Positions 16,945 through 25,650 of a stretch of DNA of 64,000 bases are shown here, piece by piece; position 1 is the stretch's first letter; each line of letters opens with the position of its first letter. The notes beneath the pieces were generated by a model. That model was given only the letters and a program-made list of their open reading frames with translations. It made no database searches and was not told where the DNA came from. A program made the position numbers and the translations under genes. The stretch comes from JADKAV01 sp963818505 (lineage in GTDB: Bacteria; Actinomycetota; Actinomycetes; S36-B12; UBA10799): assembly GCA_963818505.1 (NCBI GenBank), contig CAWFSJ010000006.1:80492-144491 (forward strand). Direction: 5' to 3'.

Positions 16945-17946
16945 TCAGTCCCTGACCCAGGCTCCCACCGTGCGCCAATAGCGCTCTATCGCCGACTGCC
17001 AGGCGGGCTCAATTGCGATACCGAATCGCTGCGGCGGGTCCAAGGACAGGCTCAAGTGCGCCAGGAGATCCGCGTCGGACACCCGGCGCGTGCCCTGCAA
17101 GCGGTTGCGCCGCCGGCGCAGGTATGTGCGATGGGTGAGCAGCCAGCGCCAACCCTCGGCCTTTTGTCCAAGCCAGCCCTCGCGTCTGCTGCGCAGAACC
17201 AGGGCCGCCTCGGCCGCCACCAGCAGCGGTGCGAGCCCCAGCAGTGTCCGCAGCCGGTAGGTCGTGAGCACGGTGATCAGCCGGTTGCGCTCGAGCAGTC
17301 CCAGCTTGTCGGGGTTGCGCGCGAAGTCGTAATGGTGGGTGGCCGTGGCAGACGCGAGCACCTCCACGGACCCCCCTGCCAGCCAGGCACGCAACGACAG
17401 ATCCACGTCCTCGCCATACATGAAGTACCGCTCGTCCATACCGCCGAGGGCCAGGAAATCGGACCTGCGCACCGCGAAGACAGCTCCAGAGACACTGGCA
17501 CGGGTACCGCTGTGGGCTTCACTGACCCGGTGGCCGTAACCCCCGGCCCACGAAAAGCCGAGCACGTGCACGGGGTTGCCCCAGGAGTTGACGGTCTGCG
17601 GATCCTCGGCGAGAAGGATGGTGGCACCTGTCAGAGTCACCGCCGGGTCCGTGAGCCGGTCCCGCAATAGCGCCAAGCAGTCCGGGTCCACGATGGCGTC
17701 GCTGTTGACGAACACGACCACGGGCGATTCCGCTGCGCGAGCGCCGATGTTCACACCCTGCGCGAACCCGGTGTTACGTCCAGGGGCGACCATCCGCACG
17801 CCGGACAGAGTTGCGCAGTCGGGGCTGCCGTTATCGACCACCACCACTTCCACCTCGACGCCTCGCGAGGCCAGCAGTGCCGCGACGACATCGCCCAGAT
17901 GCGGTTGGTGCCCGAAGGCGCAGACGACCGCAGTCATGTCGGTCAC
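16945..17946 (-). CDS. Glycosyltransferase family 2 (rhamnosyltransferase-like)
   Basis: 333 aa. Motifs VVCAFGHQPHLGDVV, VVVVDNGSPD, GRNTGFAQGVNIGA and VFVNSDAIVDPD, then GGMDERYFMYGEDVDLSLR, are typical of WbbL/RfbF-type enzymes that add rhamnose or a similar sugar to a polyprenyl-linked acceptor. The acceptor-site Glu-Asp (EDVDLS) is intact. GTG 17946 overlaps the upstream stop as GTGA, which makes it the second gene of a two-gene unit with the GT2 at 17943. The C-terminal ~60 residues are Arg-rich. The exact sugar is inferred from similarity only. Confidence 0.87.
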   Translation of the reverse strand: MTDMTAVVCAFGHQPHLGDVVAALLASRGVEVEVVVVDNGSPDCATLSGVRMVAPGRNTGFAQGVNIGARAAESPVVVFVNSDAIVDPDCLALLRDRLTDPAVTLTGATILLAEDPQTVNSWGNPVHVLGFSWAGGYGHRVSEAHSGTRASVSGAVFAVRRSDFLALGGMDERYFMYGEDVDLSLRAWLAGGSVEVLASATATHHYDFARNPDKLGLLERNRLITVLTTYRLRTLLGLAPLLVAAEAALVLRSRREGWLGQKAEGWRWLLTHRTYLRRRRNRLQGTRRVSDADLLAHLSLSLDPPQRFGIAIEPAWQSAIERYWRTVGAWVRD

Positions 17947-18938
17947 GGCCGAAGGTCTCCTGGGCTGGTCAGGAAGCCCACCCCCCAGCTCATGTGCATC
18001 GTCACCAGCGCCACGGGCACCCGCACGCGCACCGGTGCGGGTTGGCCGGCACCGATCGCCAGGCCCCCTGCGGTGACCGCGCTGAGGTACCCAGCCGCCG
18101 GGACCGCGCCCAGCCAGGCACGACGTTGCCCGGCAAGCGTGCCCGCGGCCGCAGCAGCGAGCCCGGCTGCGATGACCATCACCGTGACCGGCGGTGCCAG
18201 GTACCGGGCGCTGACGGTCTCAGGGTGTTGCCGCATGATCTCCCGGCGCCAGCGGCCGTAGTGCAGATACTGCTTGGCCAAGGCCTTGACCGTGGGTCGG
18301 GGCCGGTAGGTCACCTGCATATGGGGGGTGAACCAGATCTTGCCTCCGGACTCGCGGATCCGGTGGTTCATCTCCCAGTCCTGGGCGCGCACGTACGCCT
18401 CGTCGTAGCCCCCCACCCGCTCGAGCGCATCCCGGCGGAAGGCGCCGAGGTACACCGTGAGAGCCGGGCCCTCCTGCCCACCGGTGTGGAAGGACGCCGC
18501 TCCCACCCCCAGCGGCGAACGCATGGCACATGCCACCGCCTTCTCGAAGTCAGTGGTCCCCTCCGCCGCCATCACCCCGCCGACATTGTCGGCACCTGTG
18601 CGCTGCAGCACTTCGACGGCGGTACTGATGTAGTCAGGCGGCAATAGCGCGTGGCCGTCGACCCGGACCACGATGGGATGCGTGGTGGCCGCGAGAGCCG
18701 CATTGAGCCCGGCGGGCGTCTTGCCTGTGGGGTTCTCCACCAGCACGATGCGCGGGTCCTGGGCCTGCAACGAGCGGGCGAGGTCATCGGTTGCATCAGT
18801 CGACGGCCCGAGTGCCAGAGCGATCTGCAACTCGCCCGGGTAGTCCTGGGCGGTGATAGCACCCACAGCCTGATCCAGGTGCAGCTCCTCGTTGAGAACC
18901 GGCATGATCACGGCCACCGGCGGCCAGGTGTCGTTCAT
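17943..18938 (-). CDS. Glycosyltransferase family 2 (ExoA-like) with C-terminal membrane helices
   Basis: 331 aa. The cytoplasmic GT2 domain has VAVIMPVLNEELHL, the Asp of LGPSTDATDD, VVRVDGHALLPPDY as the metal-binding DxD equivalent, and RAQDWEMNHRIRESG. Two or three hydrophobic segments near ~250-330 anchor it in the membrane, as in ExoA-type polysaccharide enzymes. ATG 18938 lies 8 nt after TAGCGT; the upstream extension to 18974 looks non-coding. It diverges from the second LCP gene. A role in assembling the same wall glycan is inferred from context. Confidence 0.87.
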   Translation of the reverse strand: MNDTWPPVAVIMPVLNEELHLDQAVGAITAQDYPGELQIALALGPSTDATDDLARSLQAQDPRIVLVENPTGKTPAGLNAALAATTHPIVVRVDGHALLPPDYISTAVEVLQRTGADNVGGVMAAEGTTDFEKAVACAMRSPLGVGAASFHTGGQEGPALTVYLGAFRRDALERVGGYDEAYVRAQDWEMNHRIRESGGKIWFTPHMQVTYRPRPTVKALAKQYLHYGRWRREIMRQHPETVSARYLAPPVTVMVIAAGLAAAAAGTLAGQRRAWLGAVPAAGYLSAVTAGGLAIGAGQPAPVRVRVPVALVTMHMSWGVGFLTSPGDLRP

Positions 18939-18946
18939 CAGCACAG

Positions 18947-18952
18947 ACGCTA
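18947..18952 (-). promoter_or_regulatory. Possible leaderless -10 box TAGCGT for gene at 18938
   Basis: TAGCGT, 8 nt, ATG 18938. Confidence 0.35.
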
Positions 18953-19041
18953 CGCCCTGCAGACACGCGGCCAACCGGATGCCCGGGTTTGGCCATCAGC
19001 GAAGTTACGGTGGAACTCGTTGCGATGAAGGGGTCTCACCG

Positions 19042-20388
19042 GTGCAGTTCCGTCGTTTCGCGCGCTTGTTCGCCGCGATTTGCGCCGCCGCCGTCCTGCT
19101 GGGCAGCGGCGCGGCGTGGGCCACAGTGCGTCACTATGCCGGACAGGTTCAGCGCATCGACGCCTTCGCCGATGGTCGTTCCGCCCCCCGTAGCGGAGAT
19201 CCACTGACTTTCCTCGTGGTGGGATCTGACAGCCGCGACGGCCTGTCCGATCGCCAGGTGCGACGCCTGCACACAGGTTGGGACGTGTACGGGCAGCGCA
19301 CCGACACCATGATGCTGGCCCACGTCAGCCGTGACGGTTCGGTAAGCGTCGTGAGCCTGCCGCGCGACTCCCTGGTCTCGATTCCCGCCTACACCGATCC
19401 CGACGGCACGGAGCACGCGGAATCCGAGCAGAAGCTCAACAGCGCCTATGCCTACGGTGGCGCGCCACTTCTGGTCGCCGCGGTTGAGCAGGCGACCGGC
19501 GTCACAATCGACCACTACCTCGAGGTCAACTTCGCAGGGTTCGTGCGGATGGTCAATGCGCTGGACGGGGTCGAGGTCTGCGTTCCCGCGGACATCTACG
19601 ACCCGCCGTCGGGGCTGCAACTGGCCGCAGGAAGGTCCACCCTGCAGGGACGCGACGCCCTGGCCTATGTGCGGGCCCGCGAGTTCGACCCCACCGCCGA
19701 CATCGGCCGGATGAAACGCCAGCAGAGTTTCGTGGCCAGCATGGTCAACAAGGCCGCCAGTTCGGCGGTGCTGCTCGATCCGGCCCGGGCCACGGCCTTC
19801 GTGGACGCGATGCTGGGCAGCATGCGGGTGGATCAGACCCTCGACAACTCCCAGGTCATGGAACTGACCAAGCGCCTGGCCCAGATCGATCCCTCGAAGG
19901 TGACTTTCCGCACGGTTCCCGTGGCGGGCGAGAAGCCGATGGGCGCGATCGGCAACGTGGTCGTGTGGGACGCGCCCGGCTCGCAAGCCATCTTCACCGC
20001 GCTGGCCAACGACACCGCGATCCCGGACAAACCCTCGGCTCCCAAGGTCGAGGTGGCGCCGTCCAGCATCCGCGTGCAACTGCTCGGCTCCGGCGACTCG
20101 GCCTTGCAAGCCCAGGATGACTTCGAGGTGGCTGGCTACTCGCTGGTCGGCCCTCCGGTCCCCGGCACGCTGACCGCGACAACCGTTGAGTACGACCCCG
20201 GCTACGACGTCTCGCTCAAGACACTCAAGGCAGCCCTTCCGGGTGCCGACCTCGTCGAGGTGGCCGGGCTCGGTTCAACCTTCCGGGTGACCGTCGGCAC
20301 CGACTACTCGGGGGTCACGGCAGTGTCGGTGGCAGACCCCACCGCCCCAGAGAAACCCCGCACCGCCGCCGACGACCTCTGCAGCTGA
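19042..20388 (+). CDS. LytR-CpsA-Psr (LCP) family protein with LytR_C domain, second copy
   Basis: 448 aa. It has one N-terminal membrane helix (~8-28), then the LCP domain with TFLVVGSDSRDG, GQRTDTMMLAHV, SLPRDSLVSIP, KLNSAYAYGG, VNFAGFVRMV and ALAYVRAREFD, and a C-terminal LytR_C domain beginning near IRVQLLGSGD. The Arg and Asp residues needed for polyprenyl-phosphate binding and catalysis are present. GTG 19042 was chosen because GAAGGGG sits about 9 nt before it and the protein then begins VQFRRFARLF, a normal membrane-anchor start. With the paralogue at 2569 it brackets the polymer gene cluster, as expected for the final attachment step. Confidence 0.92.
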   Translation: MQFRRFARLFAAICAAAVLLGSGAAWATVRHYAGQVQRIDAFADGRSAPRSGDPLTFLVVGSDSRDGLSDRQVRRLHTGWDVYGQRTDTMMLAHVSRDGSVSVVSLPRDSLVSIPAYTDPDGTEHAESEQKLNSAYAYGGAPLLVAAVEQATGVTIDHYLEVNFAGFVRMVNALDGVEVCVPADIYDPPSGLQLAAGRSTLQGRDALAYVRAREFDPTADIGRMKRQQSFVASMVNKAASSAVLLDPARATAFVDAMLGSMRVDQTLDNSQVMELTKRLAQIDPSKVTFRTVPVAGEKPMGAIGNVVVWDAPGSQAIFTALANDTAIPDKPSAPKVEVAPSSIRVQLLGSGDSALQAQDDFEVAGYSLVGPPVPGTLTATTVEYDPGYDVSLKTLKAALPGADLVEVAGLGSTFRVTVGTDYSGVTAVSVADPTAPEKPRTAADDLCS

Positions 20389-20399
20389 GCCCGGCCGCC

Positions 20400-20519
20400 G
20401 GTTGTCGCGTTGTTGCGGTCAGCTCCGGCCGGTTGTCGCGTTGTTGCTGTTTCCCGTGTCCCAAACCAGCAACAACGCCACAACCGAGGCGATGGAACCA
20501 CAACAACGCAACAATGCGG
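20400..20519. repeat. Nested palindromic repeat, second family
   Basis: The arms at 20431-20452 and 20463-20485 pair almost fully (GGTTGTCGCGTTGTTGC against GCAACAACGCCACAACC) around a 10-nt spacer. Partial outer copies lie at 20400-20416 and 20498-20514. It fills the gap between two convergent genes. Its sequence is unrelated to the GTTAGAGG element. A bidirectional transcription stop is plausible. Confidence 0.8.
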
Positions 20520-20533
20520 ACGCCGTGCCTTGG

Positions 20534-21679
20534 CTACTTCAGCAGATTCCGCGCCATGACCAACCGCTGGATCTGGTTGGTGCCTTCGTAGATCTGCGTG
20601 ATCTTCGCATCGCGCATGAACCGTTCCGCGGCGTAGTCCTTGACGTATCCGTAGCCGCCCAGGATCTGCACAACGTCCACCGTGACCTTCATTGCGGTGT
20701 CCGAGGCCAGACACTTGGCGGCGCTGCCCAGGAAGGTGGTGCGCTCGTCGCCACGCTCACCGGACGCCGCGGCGAAGTACACCAGTTGACGCGCTGCCTC
20801 GACCTGCATGGCCATGTCGGCGAGCATGAACTGGATTGCCTGGAACTGCGCGATCGCCTTGCCGAACTGCTTGCGTTCCTTGGCGTAGTCGATGGCGAGG
20901 TCCAACGCTCCTTGTGCCATGCCGACGGCCTGAGCGCCGATGCAGATGCGGGTGAGGTCAAGGGTCTTCATGGCAGTGGCCCAGCCCGTGCCCTCCGCGC
21001 CGATCATGCGGTCCGCGGGTAGTTCCACGTTGTCGAAATACAGTTCGCGGGTCGGGGAACCCTTGATGCCGAGCTTGCGCTCCTCGGCGCCCAGGGAGAA
21101 CCCGGGGTCATCGGCATGGACGACGAACGCACTGATGCCCTTGGGTCCGGAACCGGGATCGGTGGAGGCCATGACCGTGTAGTACTTCGAGATTCCGGCA
21201 CCGGTGATCCAGCGCTTCGCGCCGTTGAGCACCCACGTGTCCCCTTGGGCGATCGCGCGGCTCTTCATGCTGCCTGCGTCGCTGCCGGCCTCCGGCTCAC
21301 TGAGCGCGTAGGAGAACATCGCCTCGCCGCTGGCGACCTGCGGCAGGTAGCGCTGCTTGAGGTCCTCGTCGCCGCCGACCAGCAAGGGTGTGGTGCCCAA
21401 CTTGTTCACCGCAGGGATCAATGAGGACGAACCGCAGACGCGGGCCACCTCTTCAATGACGATGCACGAGGCCAGGTTGTCCCCGCCGCTTCCCCCGTAC
21501 TCCTCAGGGATGTGGATGGCGTGGAACCCGCTGGCCGCCAACGCCTCGTAGACGTCCCACGGGAACTCCCCCTTGTCATCGATCTCAGCGGCCCGCGGCG
21601 CGATCTTGTCATTGGCCAGTGCGCGCACGGCGTTCTGCAGCTCGCGGTGCTCCTCGGGCAGGCGGTAGACATCGTCCAT
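20534..21679 (-). CDS. Acyl-CoA dehydrogenase (FadE-type)
   Basis: 381 aa, normal family length. Motifs are IPEEYGGSGGD, FSYALSEPEAGSDAGSM (flavin/substrate signature), AKRWITGAG, RKQFGKAIAQFQAIQFMLADM and ILGGYGYVKDYAAERFMRDAKITQIYEGTNQIQR, whose YEGT holds the catalytic base Glu. It oxidises an acyl-CoA to the 2-enoyl-CoA with FAD; chain length cannot be fixed, though the short/branched-chain subfamily fits the carboxylase island nearby. ATG 21679 follows GGAGAAGAAC; the ORF from 21733 is an over-extension. It diverges from the PEBP gene. Confidence 0.95.
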   Translation of the reverse strand: MDDVYRLPEEHRELQNAVRALANDKIAPRAAEIDDKGEFPWDVYEALAASGFHAIHIPEEYGGSGGDNLASCIVIEEVARVCGSSSLIPAVNKLGTTPLLVGGDEDLKQRYLPQVASGEAMFSYALSEPEAGSDAGSMKSRAIAQGDTWVLNGAKRWITGAGISKYYTVMASTDPGSGPKGISAFVVHADDPGFSLGAEERKLGIKGSPTRELYFDNVELPADRMIGAEGTGWATAMKTLDLTRICIGAQAVGMAQGALDLAIDYAKERKQFGKAIAQFQAIQFMLADMAMQVEAARQLVYFAAASGERGDERTTFLGSAAKCLASDTAMKVTVDVVQILGGYGYVKDYAAERFMRDAKITQIYEGTNQIQRLVMARNLLK

Positions 21680-21765
21680 GTTCTTCTCCGATCGTTCCCG
21701 CGACCATCGTACGAACGGGGCATGACGACTCATTCAGACGGCACCTGCACAGCACCGAGCAGGCA

Positions 21766-21771
21766 TAGGAT
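21766..21771 (+). promoter_or_regulatory. Leaderless -10 box TAGGAT for gene at 21778
   Basis: TAGGAT, 6 nt, ATG 21778. Confidence 0.6.
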
Positions 21772-21777
21772 CGAGTC

Positions 21778-22317
21778 ATGGAACTCAAGCGCAGTCGGCC
21801 CGGGGGGCCCTACGAAACCCTGCCTGAGGTGCCCGCCTTCGCGGTGACCAGCGAGGACATCGCAGACGGACAACTGTTACCCATGGGCAACGTCCACACC
21901 AGCGCTGGAGGCGCTGACGTATCACCGCAGCTGTCCTGGTCGGGCTTCCCAGAGCAGACCAAGAGTTTCGCGGTCACCTGCTTCGACCCCGACGCTCCCA
22001 CCCATAGCGGCTGGTGGCACTGGCTGGCTGTCAACATCCCCGCCACGGTCACCTCGCTGGCCCCAGGTGCGGGCGCCGCGGACGATTCCGGGATGCCTGC
22101 CGGAGTCGTGCAGTTCCGCACTGACTACGGAACATTCGGCTACGCGGGTGCCGGTCCGCCCCCAGGAGATCACGACCATCGCTACTTCTTCGCGATCCAC
22201 GCACTGGACGTTGAGCATCTCGACCTGGCTCCCGACACCCCAGCCGCAATCGTCGGCTTCAACCTCACGGCGCACACAATTGCGCGCGCCGTACTGGTAG
22301 CCACGTTCAAGCACTGA
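21778..22317 (+). CDS. YbhB/YbcL-family PEBP (Raf-kinase-inhibitor-like) protein
   Basis: 179 aa. It carries the PEBP anion-pocket signatures: GGADVSPQLSWSGFP, CFDPDAPTHSGWWHW (DPDAP with the ligand His), the GP...DHDHRYFFAIHALD block and FNLTAHTIARA at the C-terminus. Length and motif order agree with YbhB. Bacterial members bind small anions or phosphorylated ligands and have no settled function. No signal peptide is seen, so it is probably cytoplasmic. It converges with the CoA-binding gene, with 4 nt between the two stops. Confidence 0.92.
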   Translation: MELKRSRPGGPYETLPEVPAFAVTSEDIADGQLLPMGNVHTSAGGADVSPQLSWSGFPEQTKSFAVTCFDPDAPTHSGWWHWLAVNIPATVTSLAPGAGAADDSGMPAGVVQFRTDYGTFGYAGAGPPPGDHDHRYFFAIHALDVEHLDLAPDTPAAIVGFNLTAHTIARAVLVATFKH

Positions 22318-22321
22318 GGGC

Positions 22322-22801
22322 TTAAGCCGCAGGGCCCAGCCGGGGCCAGTCCGCAGCCGGACACCGGTCCATCACCACGTCGAGCCCCGCGTCCCGGGCT
22401 CGTTTGGCGGCGGCCTCGTCGATCACATCGAACTGCAGCCAGACCGCGCCCGCACCCACCTCGATCGCGGCGTCCACCACCGGGCCGACCAGATCGCTGC
22501 GTACGAAGCAATCCACCACATCCGGGGGTCCCAGCAATGCCGCGGCCTGTTCGACGGTCGCAAACGCCCGCTGCCCGAATATGTCCTCGGTCCGTGGATG
22601 GATCGGCGTGATAGCTCGGCCTTTGCGGTTGAGGAATTCCGCAACGCCGTAGGCAGCCCTCGCCTGGTTGGCGCTGAGGCCGACGATGAACCAGGTCTGG
22701 GCGTCGGCCAGCAGACGCGCCACGAGGTCGTCGCTGCCGTACAGATCCGGGTCTCGATTGGGATCGGACTGGCCAGGCAGTTGGCAGACGTCGCCGTTCA
22801 C
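22322..22801 (-). CDS. CoA-binding domain protein (YccU-like)
   Basis: 159 aa, a single Rossmann-type CoA_binding domain: FIVGLSANQARAAYGVAEFL, GRAITPIHPR, VDCFVRSDLVGPVVDAAIEV, AVWLQFDVIDEAAAKRARDAG and VVMDRCPA. Related proteins resemble the CoA-binding lobe of succinyl-CoA synthetase but lack the catalytic partner, and their function is unknown. The start ATGA overlaps the purE stop by 4 nt, so it is the last gene of the operon acyl-CoA dehydrogenase-purK-purE-this gene. Confidence 0.85.
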   Translation of the reverse strand: MNGDVCQLPGQSDPNRDPDLYGSDDLVARLLADAQTWFIVGLSANQARAAYGVAEFLNRKGRAITPIHPRTEDIFGQRAFATVEQAAALLGPPDVVDCFVRSDLVGPVVDAAIEVGAGAVWLQFDVIDEAAAKRARDAGLDVVMDRCPAADWPRLGPAA

Positions 22802-23295
22802 TGCAGGCCTTTTCGCACAGACTCACCCTTGGCGGCGGCGCTGTCGCGCAGGGCTCGCTGGAATCCCACCATGCGGGTAGACAAGTCCGGGTCGCTGACC
22901 GCCAGAATCCGCACAGCCAGTAAGCCGGCGTTGCGCGCGTTGCCGATCGCCACGGTCGCCACTGGAACCCCGGCGGGCATCTGCACGATGGACAGCAACG
23001 AGTCGAGGCCGTCGAGCCTGGCCAAGGGCACCGGTACCCCGATCACAGGCAGCGGGGTGACTGCGGCGAGCATGCCCGGGAGATGGGCTGCTCCTCCTGC
23101 TCCAGCGATGATCACCTTGAGTCCCCGCTCAGCGGCGGTCCGGCCGAAGTCCAGCATCTCTTCAGGCATCCGGTGTGCCGAGACGACGTCGGTCAGGCAT
23201 TCGACGCCGAGTTCCTGACATGCCTGCACGGCCGCGGACATGACCGGCCAGTCCGAGTCGCTGCCCATGACCACAGCCACCTGCGGCTCACTCAT
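22798..23295 (-). CDS. purE: N5-carboxyaminoimidazole ribonucleotide mutase PurE
   Basis: 165 aa. The N-terminal VAVVMGSDSDWPVM, SAHRMPEEM and the AGAGGAAHLPGMLAAVTPLPVIGVP loop are diagnostic for class I PurE, including the Ser, Asp and His of the active site. It converts N5-CAIR to CAIR in purine synthesis, working with PurK, whose gene overlaps it by 8 nt upstream. Downstream it overlaps the CoA-binding gene by 4 nt. Everything expected of a bacterial PurE is intact. Confidence 0.97.
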   Translation of the reverse strand: MSEPQVAVVMGSDSDWPVMSAAVQACQELGVECLTDVVSAHRMPEEMLDFGRTAAERGLKVIIAGAGGAAHLPGMLAAVTPLPVIGVPVPLARLDGLDSLLSIVQMPAGVPVATVAIGNARNAGLLAVRILAVSDPDLSTRMVGFQRALRDSAAAKGESVRKGLQ

Positions 23296-24439
23296 CGATG
23301 ACTCCTTGGAAGTAGTCGGCTGCGTGTCTGGCCCTTTCCAGCAGTTCCTGTTCGTCCGTGCCCAACACGGTCACGTGCCCCACCTTGCGCCCAGGCCGCA
23401 CATCCTTGCCGTACAGATGCACCTTCAAGCCCGGGTCCCTGGCCAGCACGTGTTTGTAGGCCGCATGCAGGTCGGCGATCTCGCCACCGAGCACGTTGGC
23501 CATGACCGCCTTCGGTTGCCGCGGCCGCGGGTCTCCGAGCGGGAGGTCGAGCACTGCGCGCAGGTGGTTCTCGAACTGTGAGGTGAACGCACCCTCGATG
23601 CTCCAGTGCCCCGAGTTGTGCGGGCGCATCGCCAATTCGTTGACGACCAGCCCACCGGGTGTGTCGAAGAGTTCGACGGCCAGCATGCCGACCACGCCCA
23701 GTTCCTTGGCGACACGAAGTGCGAGTTCCTCCGACTGTTCGGCAGTGGCCCCATGCGGCGTGGCAGGCGCTATGACCTCCACGCAGATCCCGTCGGACTG
23801 CACTGTGCGCACGGGTGGGTACGCGACAGCCTGCCCGTGGGGGGACCTGGCCACCTGCACGGCGATCTCCTGGGTGAAACCGACGAGTTCCTCGACAAGC
23901 CACACGGCACCGGGGCCGAGATCGTGGGCCATCACCTCGGCGGCCTCAGGCAGCGATCCGACGACCCATACCCCCTTGCCGTCGTAGCCGCCTTTGGAGG
24001 CCTTGAGCACCTTGGGCCAGTCCGGGCCGAAGTCCGCCACCTGCTGCGGCGAATCCACGACCTGCCACCGCGGCACCGGGAAGCCCGCCTGCTCCAGGCG
24101 GCGACGCATGGCCACCTTGTCCTGGGCGTAGGCCAAAGCGGCAGACCCGGGATGCACAGCAACTCCGTCGGCCTCGAGAGCCTCGATGATCTCGCGCGGG
24201 ACATGCTCGTGGTCGAAGGTCACCACGTCGACCCCCTTGGCCAGTTCGACGATGGCCGCGCGGTCGCGAGCGCCACCCACCGCCACCGCCGGGATGACCT
24301 GTGCCGCGCTGTCGTCGGGGGAATCTGCCAGGACGTGCAATTGGATGCCCAGCGCGATCGCCGGCTGCTGGCTCATCCGCGCCAACTGGCCGCCGCCGAT
24401 GATCCCGACCCGGGGGGTGCCCGGGGGCAGTTCAGGCAC
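23288..24439 (-). CDS. purK: N5-carboxyaminoimidazole ribonucleotide synthase PurK
   Basis: 383 aa, ATP-grasp fold. It begins with VGIIGGGQLARM, then VVTFDHEHVP, KASKGGYDGKGVWV (ATP-binding loop), VWLVEELVGFTQEIAVQVAR and NELAMRPHNSGHWSIEG with the metal-binding residues. It makes N5-CAIR from AIR, bicarbonate and ATP, the substrate of PurE encoded next. Its start overlaps the end of the acyl-CoA dehydrogenase gene by 8 nt, which suggests one transcript from ahead of 25586. Confidence 0.97.
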   Translation of the reverse strand: MPELPPGTPRVGIIGGGQLARMSQQPAIALGIQLHVLADSPDDSAAQVIPAVAVGGARDRAAIVELAKGVDVVTFDHEHVPREIIEALEADGVAVHPGSAALAYAQDKVAMRRRLEQAGFPVPRWQVVDSPQQVADFGPDWPKVLKASKGGYDGKGVWVVGSLPEAAEVMAHDLGPGAVWLVEELVGFTQEIAVQVARSPHGQAVAYPPVRTVQSDGICVEVIAPATPHGATAEQSEELALRVAKELGVVGMLAVELFDTPGGLVVNELAMRPHNSGHWSIEGAFTSQFENHLRAVLDLPLGDPRPRQPKAVMANVLGGEIADLHAAYKHVLARDPGLKVHLYGKDVRPGRKVGHVTVLGTDEQELLERARHAADYFQGVIDE

Positions 24440-25586
24440 TGGGCAACCCGAGGTCGCGAGCGATCAGCATGCGTTGCACCTCACTGGTCCCTTCGCCGAT
24501 CTCCAGGATCTTGGCGTCACGGTAGAAGCGTCCGGCCGGGTACTCGAGCATGAACCCATAACCTCCGTGGACCTGGGTGGCCGACCTGGCGTTGTCCATG
24601 GCCGCTTCGGACGTGTACAGCTTGGCGATCGCCGCCTGCTGCTTGAAGGGTTCGCCGCGCTGCATCCGCCCGGCCGCTTCCCGCCAGGCCAGACGTGACA
24701 GGTGAGCCCGCACCTGCATGTCGGCGATCATGAACTGGATCGCCTGGTTGCTGCCGATCGGGCGCCCGAAGGCCTCCCGCTCATGGGCGTAGCGCACGGA
24801 CTCGTCCACGCATCCTTGGGACAACCCCGTGGCCAATGCCGCGATCGCGATCCTGCCCTCGTCGAGGATGGACAAGAACTGGGCGTAGCCACGTCCGCGC
24901 TGCCCCACCAGGTTCGTCGCAGGCACGCGCACGTCGACCAGGGAAACCTCGCGGGTGTCGGAGGCGTCCCACCCGACCTTCTTGTAGGGCTCGGACACGC
25001 TCAACCCCGGCGTTCCAGCCGGAACCAGGATGCTGGAGATCTCCTTGCCGCGGTCGGTCTCGCCCGTGACAGCGGTGACGGTGATCAGCCCCGTGATATC
25101 GGTGCCGGAATTGGTGATGAAGGCCTTGGTGCCATTGATGACCCATTCCTCGCCGTCAAGGCGGGCGGTGGTCCGGGTGCCGCCGGCGTCGGAGCCCGCC
25201 GCGGGTTCAGTCAGCCCGAACGCCCCCAGCATCCGCCCGGACGTCAGTTCCGGCAGCCATTTCTGCTTCAACTCCTCCGACCCGAAGCGGAAGATCGGCA
25301 TTGCGCCCAGGCTGACGGCTGCCTCCAGCGTGATCGCAATTGACGAGTCGACCCGGGCCAGTTCTTCGATGGCCACGCACAAGGCGGTGTAGTCCCCGCC
25401 CATCCCGCCGTACTCCTGCGGGAAGGGCAGACCGAACAGCCCCATCTGGGCCATCTGTTCGACGAGCGGGTACGGGAACTCACCTCGCATGTAGTAGTCC
25501 CCGATGACAGGGGCAACGGCGTCCTGGGCGAACTGCGCCACGGTCTTGCGCAACGCCTCGTGTTCCTCGGAAAGTCGCAGGTCCAT
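24432..25586 (-). CDS. Acyl-CoA dehydrogenase, second (promoter-proximal to purKE)
   Basis: 384 aa. Family blocks LPFPQEYGGMGGDY, GAFGLTEPAAGSDAGG, TKAFITNSG, REAFGRPIGSNQAIQFMIADM and QVHGGYGFMLEYPAGRFYRDAKILEIGEGTSEVQRM; the IGEGTSEVQR segment carries the catalytic Glu. It is a soluble FAD enzyme for an acyl-CoA alpha,beta-dehydrogenation. ATG 25586 is preceded by GAAGGCGG; the GTG at 25628 is less likely. It is only moderately similar to the dehydrogenase at 20534, so they are distinct subfamilies. Being first in the purKE operon is a recurring actinobacterial arrangement as far as I know; the metabolic link is unclear. Confidence 0.94.
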   Translation of the reverse strand: MDLRLSEEHEALRKTVAQFAQDAVAPVIGDYYMRGEFPYPLVEQMAQMGLFGLPFPQEYGGMGGDYTALCVAIEELARVDSSIAITLEAAVSLGAMPIFRFGSEELKQKWLPELTSGRMLGAFGLTEPAAGSDAGGTRTTARLDGEEWVINGTKAFITNSGTDITGLITVTAVTGETDRGKEISSILVPAGTPGLSVSEPYKKVGWDASDTREVSLVDVRVPATNLVGQRGRGYAQFLSILDEGRIAIAALATGLSQGCVDESVRYAHEREAFGRPIGSNQAIQFMIADMQVRAHLSRLAWREAAGRMQRGEPFKQQAAIAKLYTSEAAMDNARSATQVHGGYGFMLEYPAGRFYRDAKILEIGEGTSEVQRMLIARDLGLPSA

Positions 25587-25650
25587 ATCGATCCGCCTTC
25601 GGTGAGCAAAATCACGGCTGAGATCCACCCTAGTTACCCATCGCTGCAGT

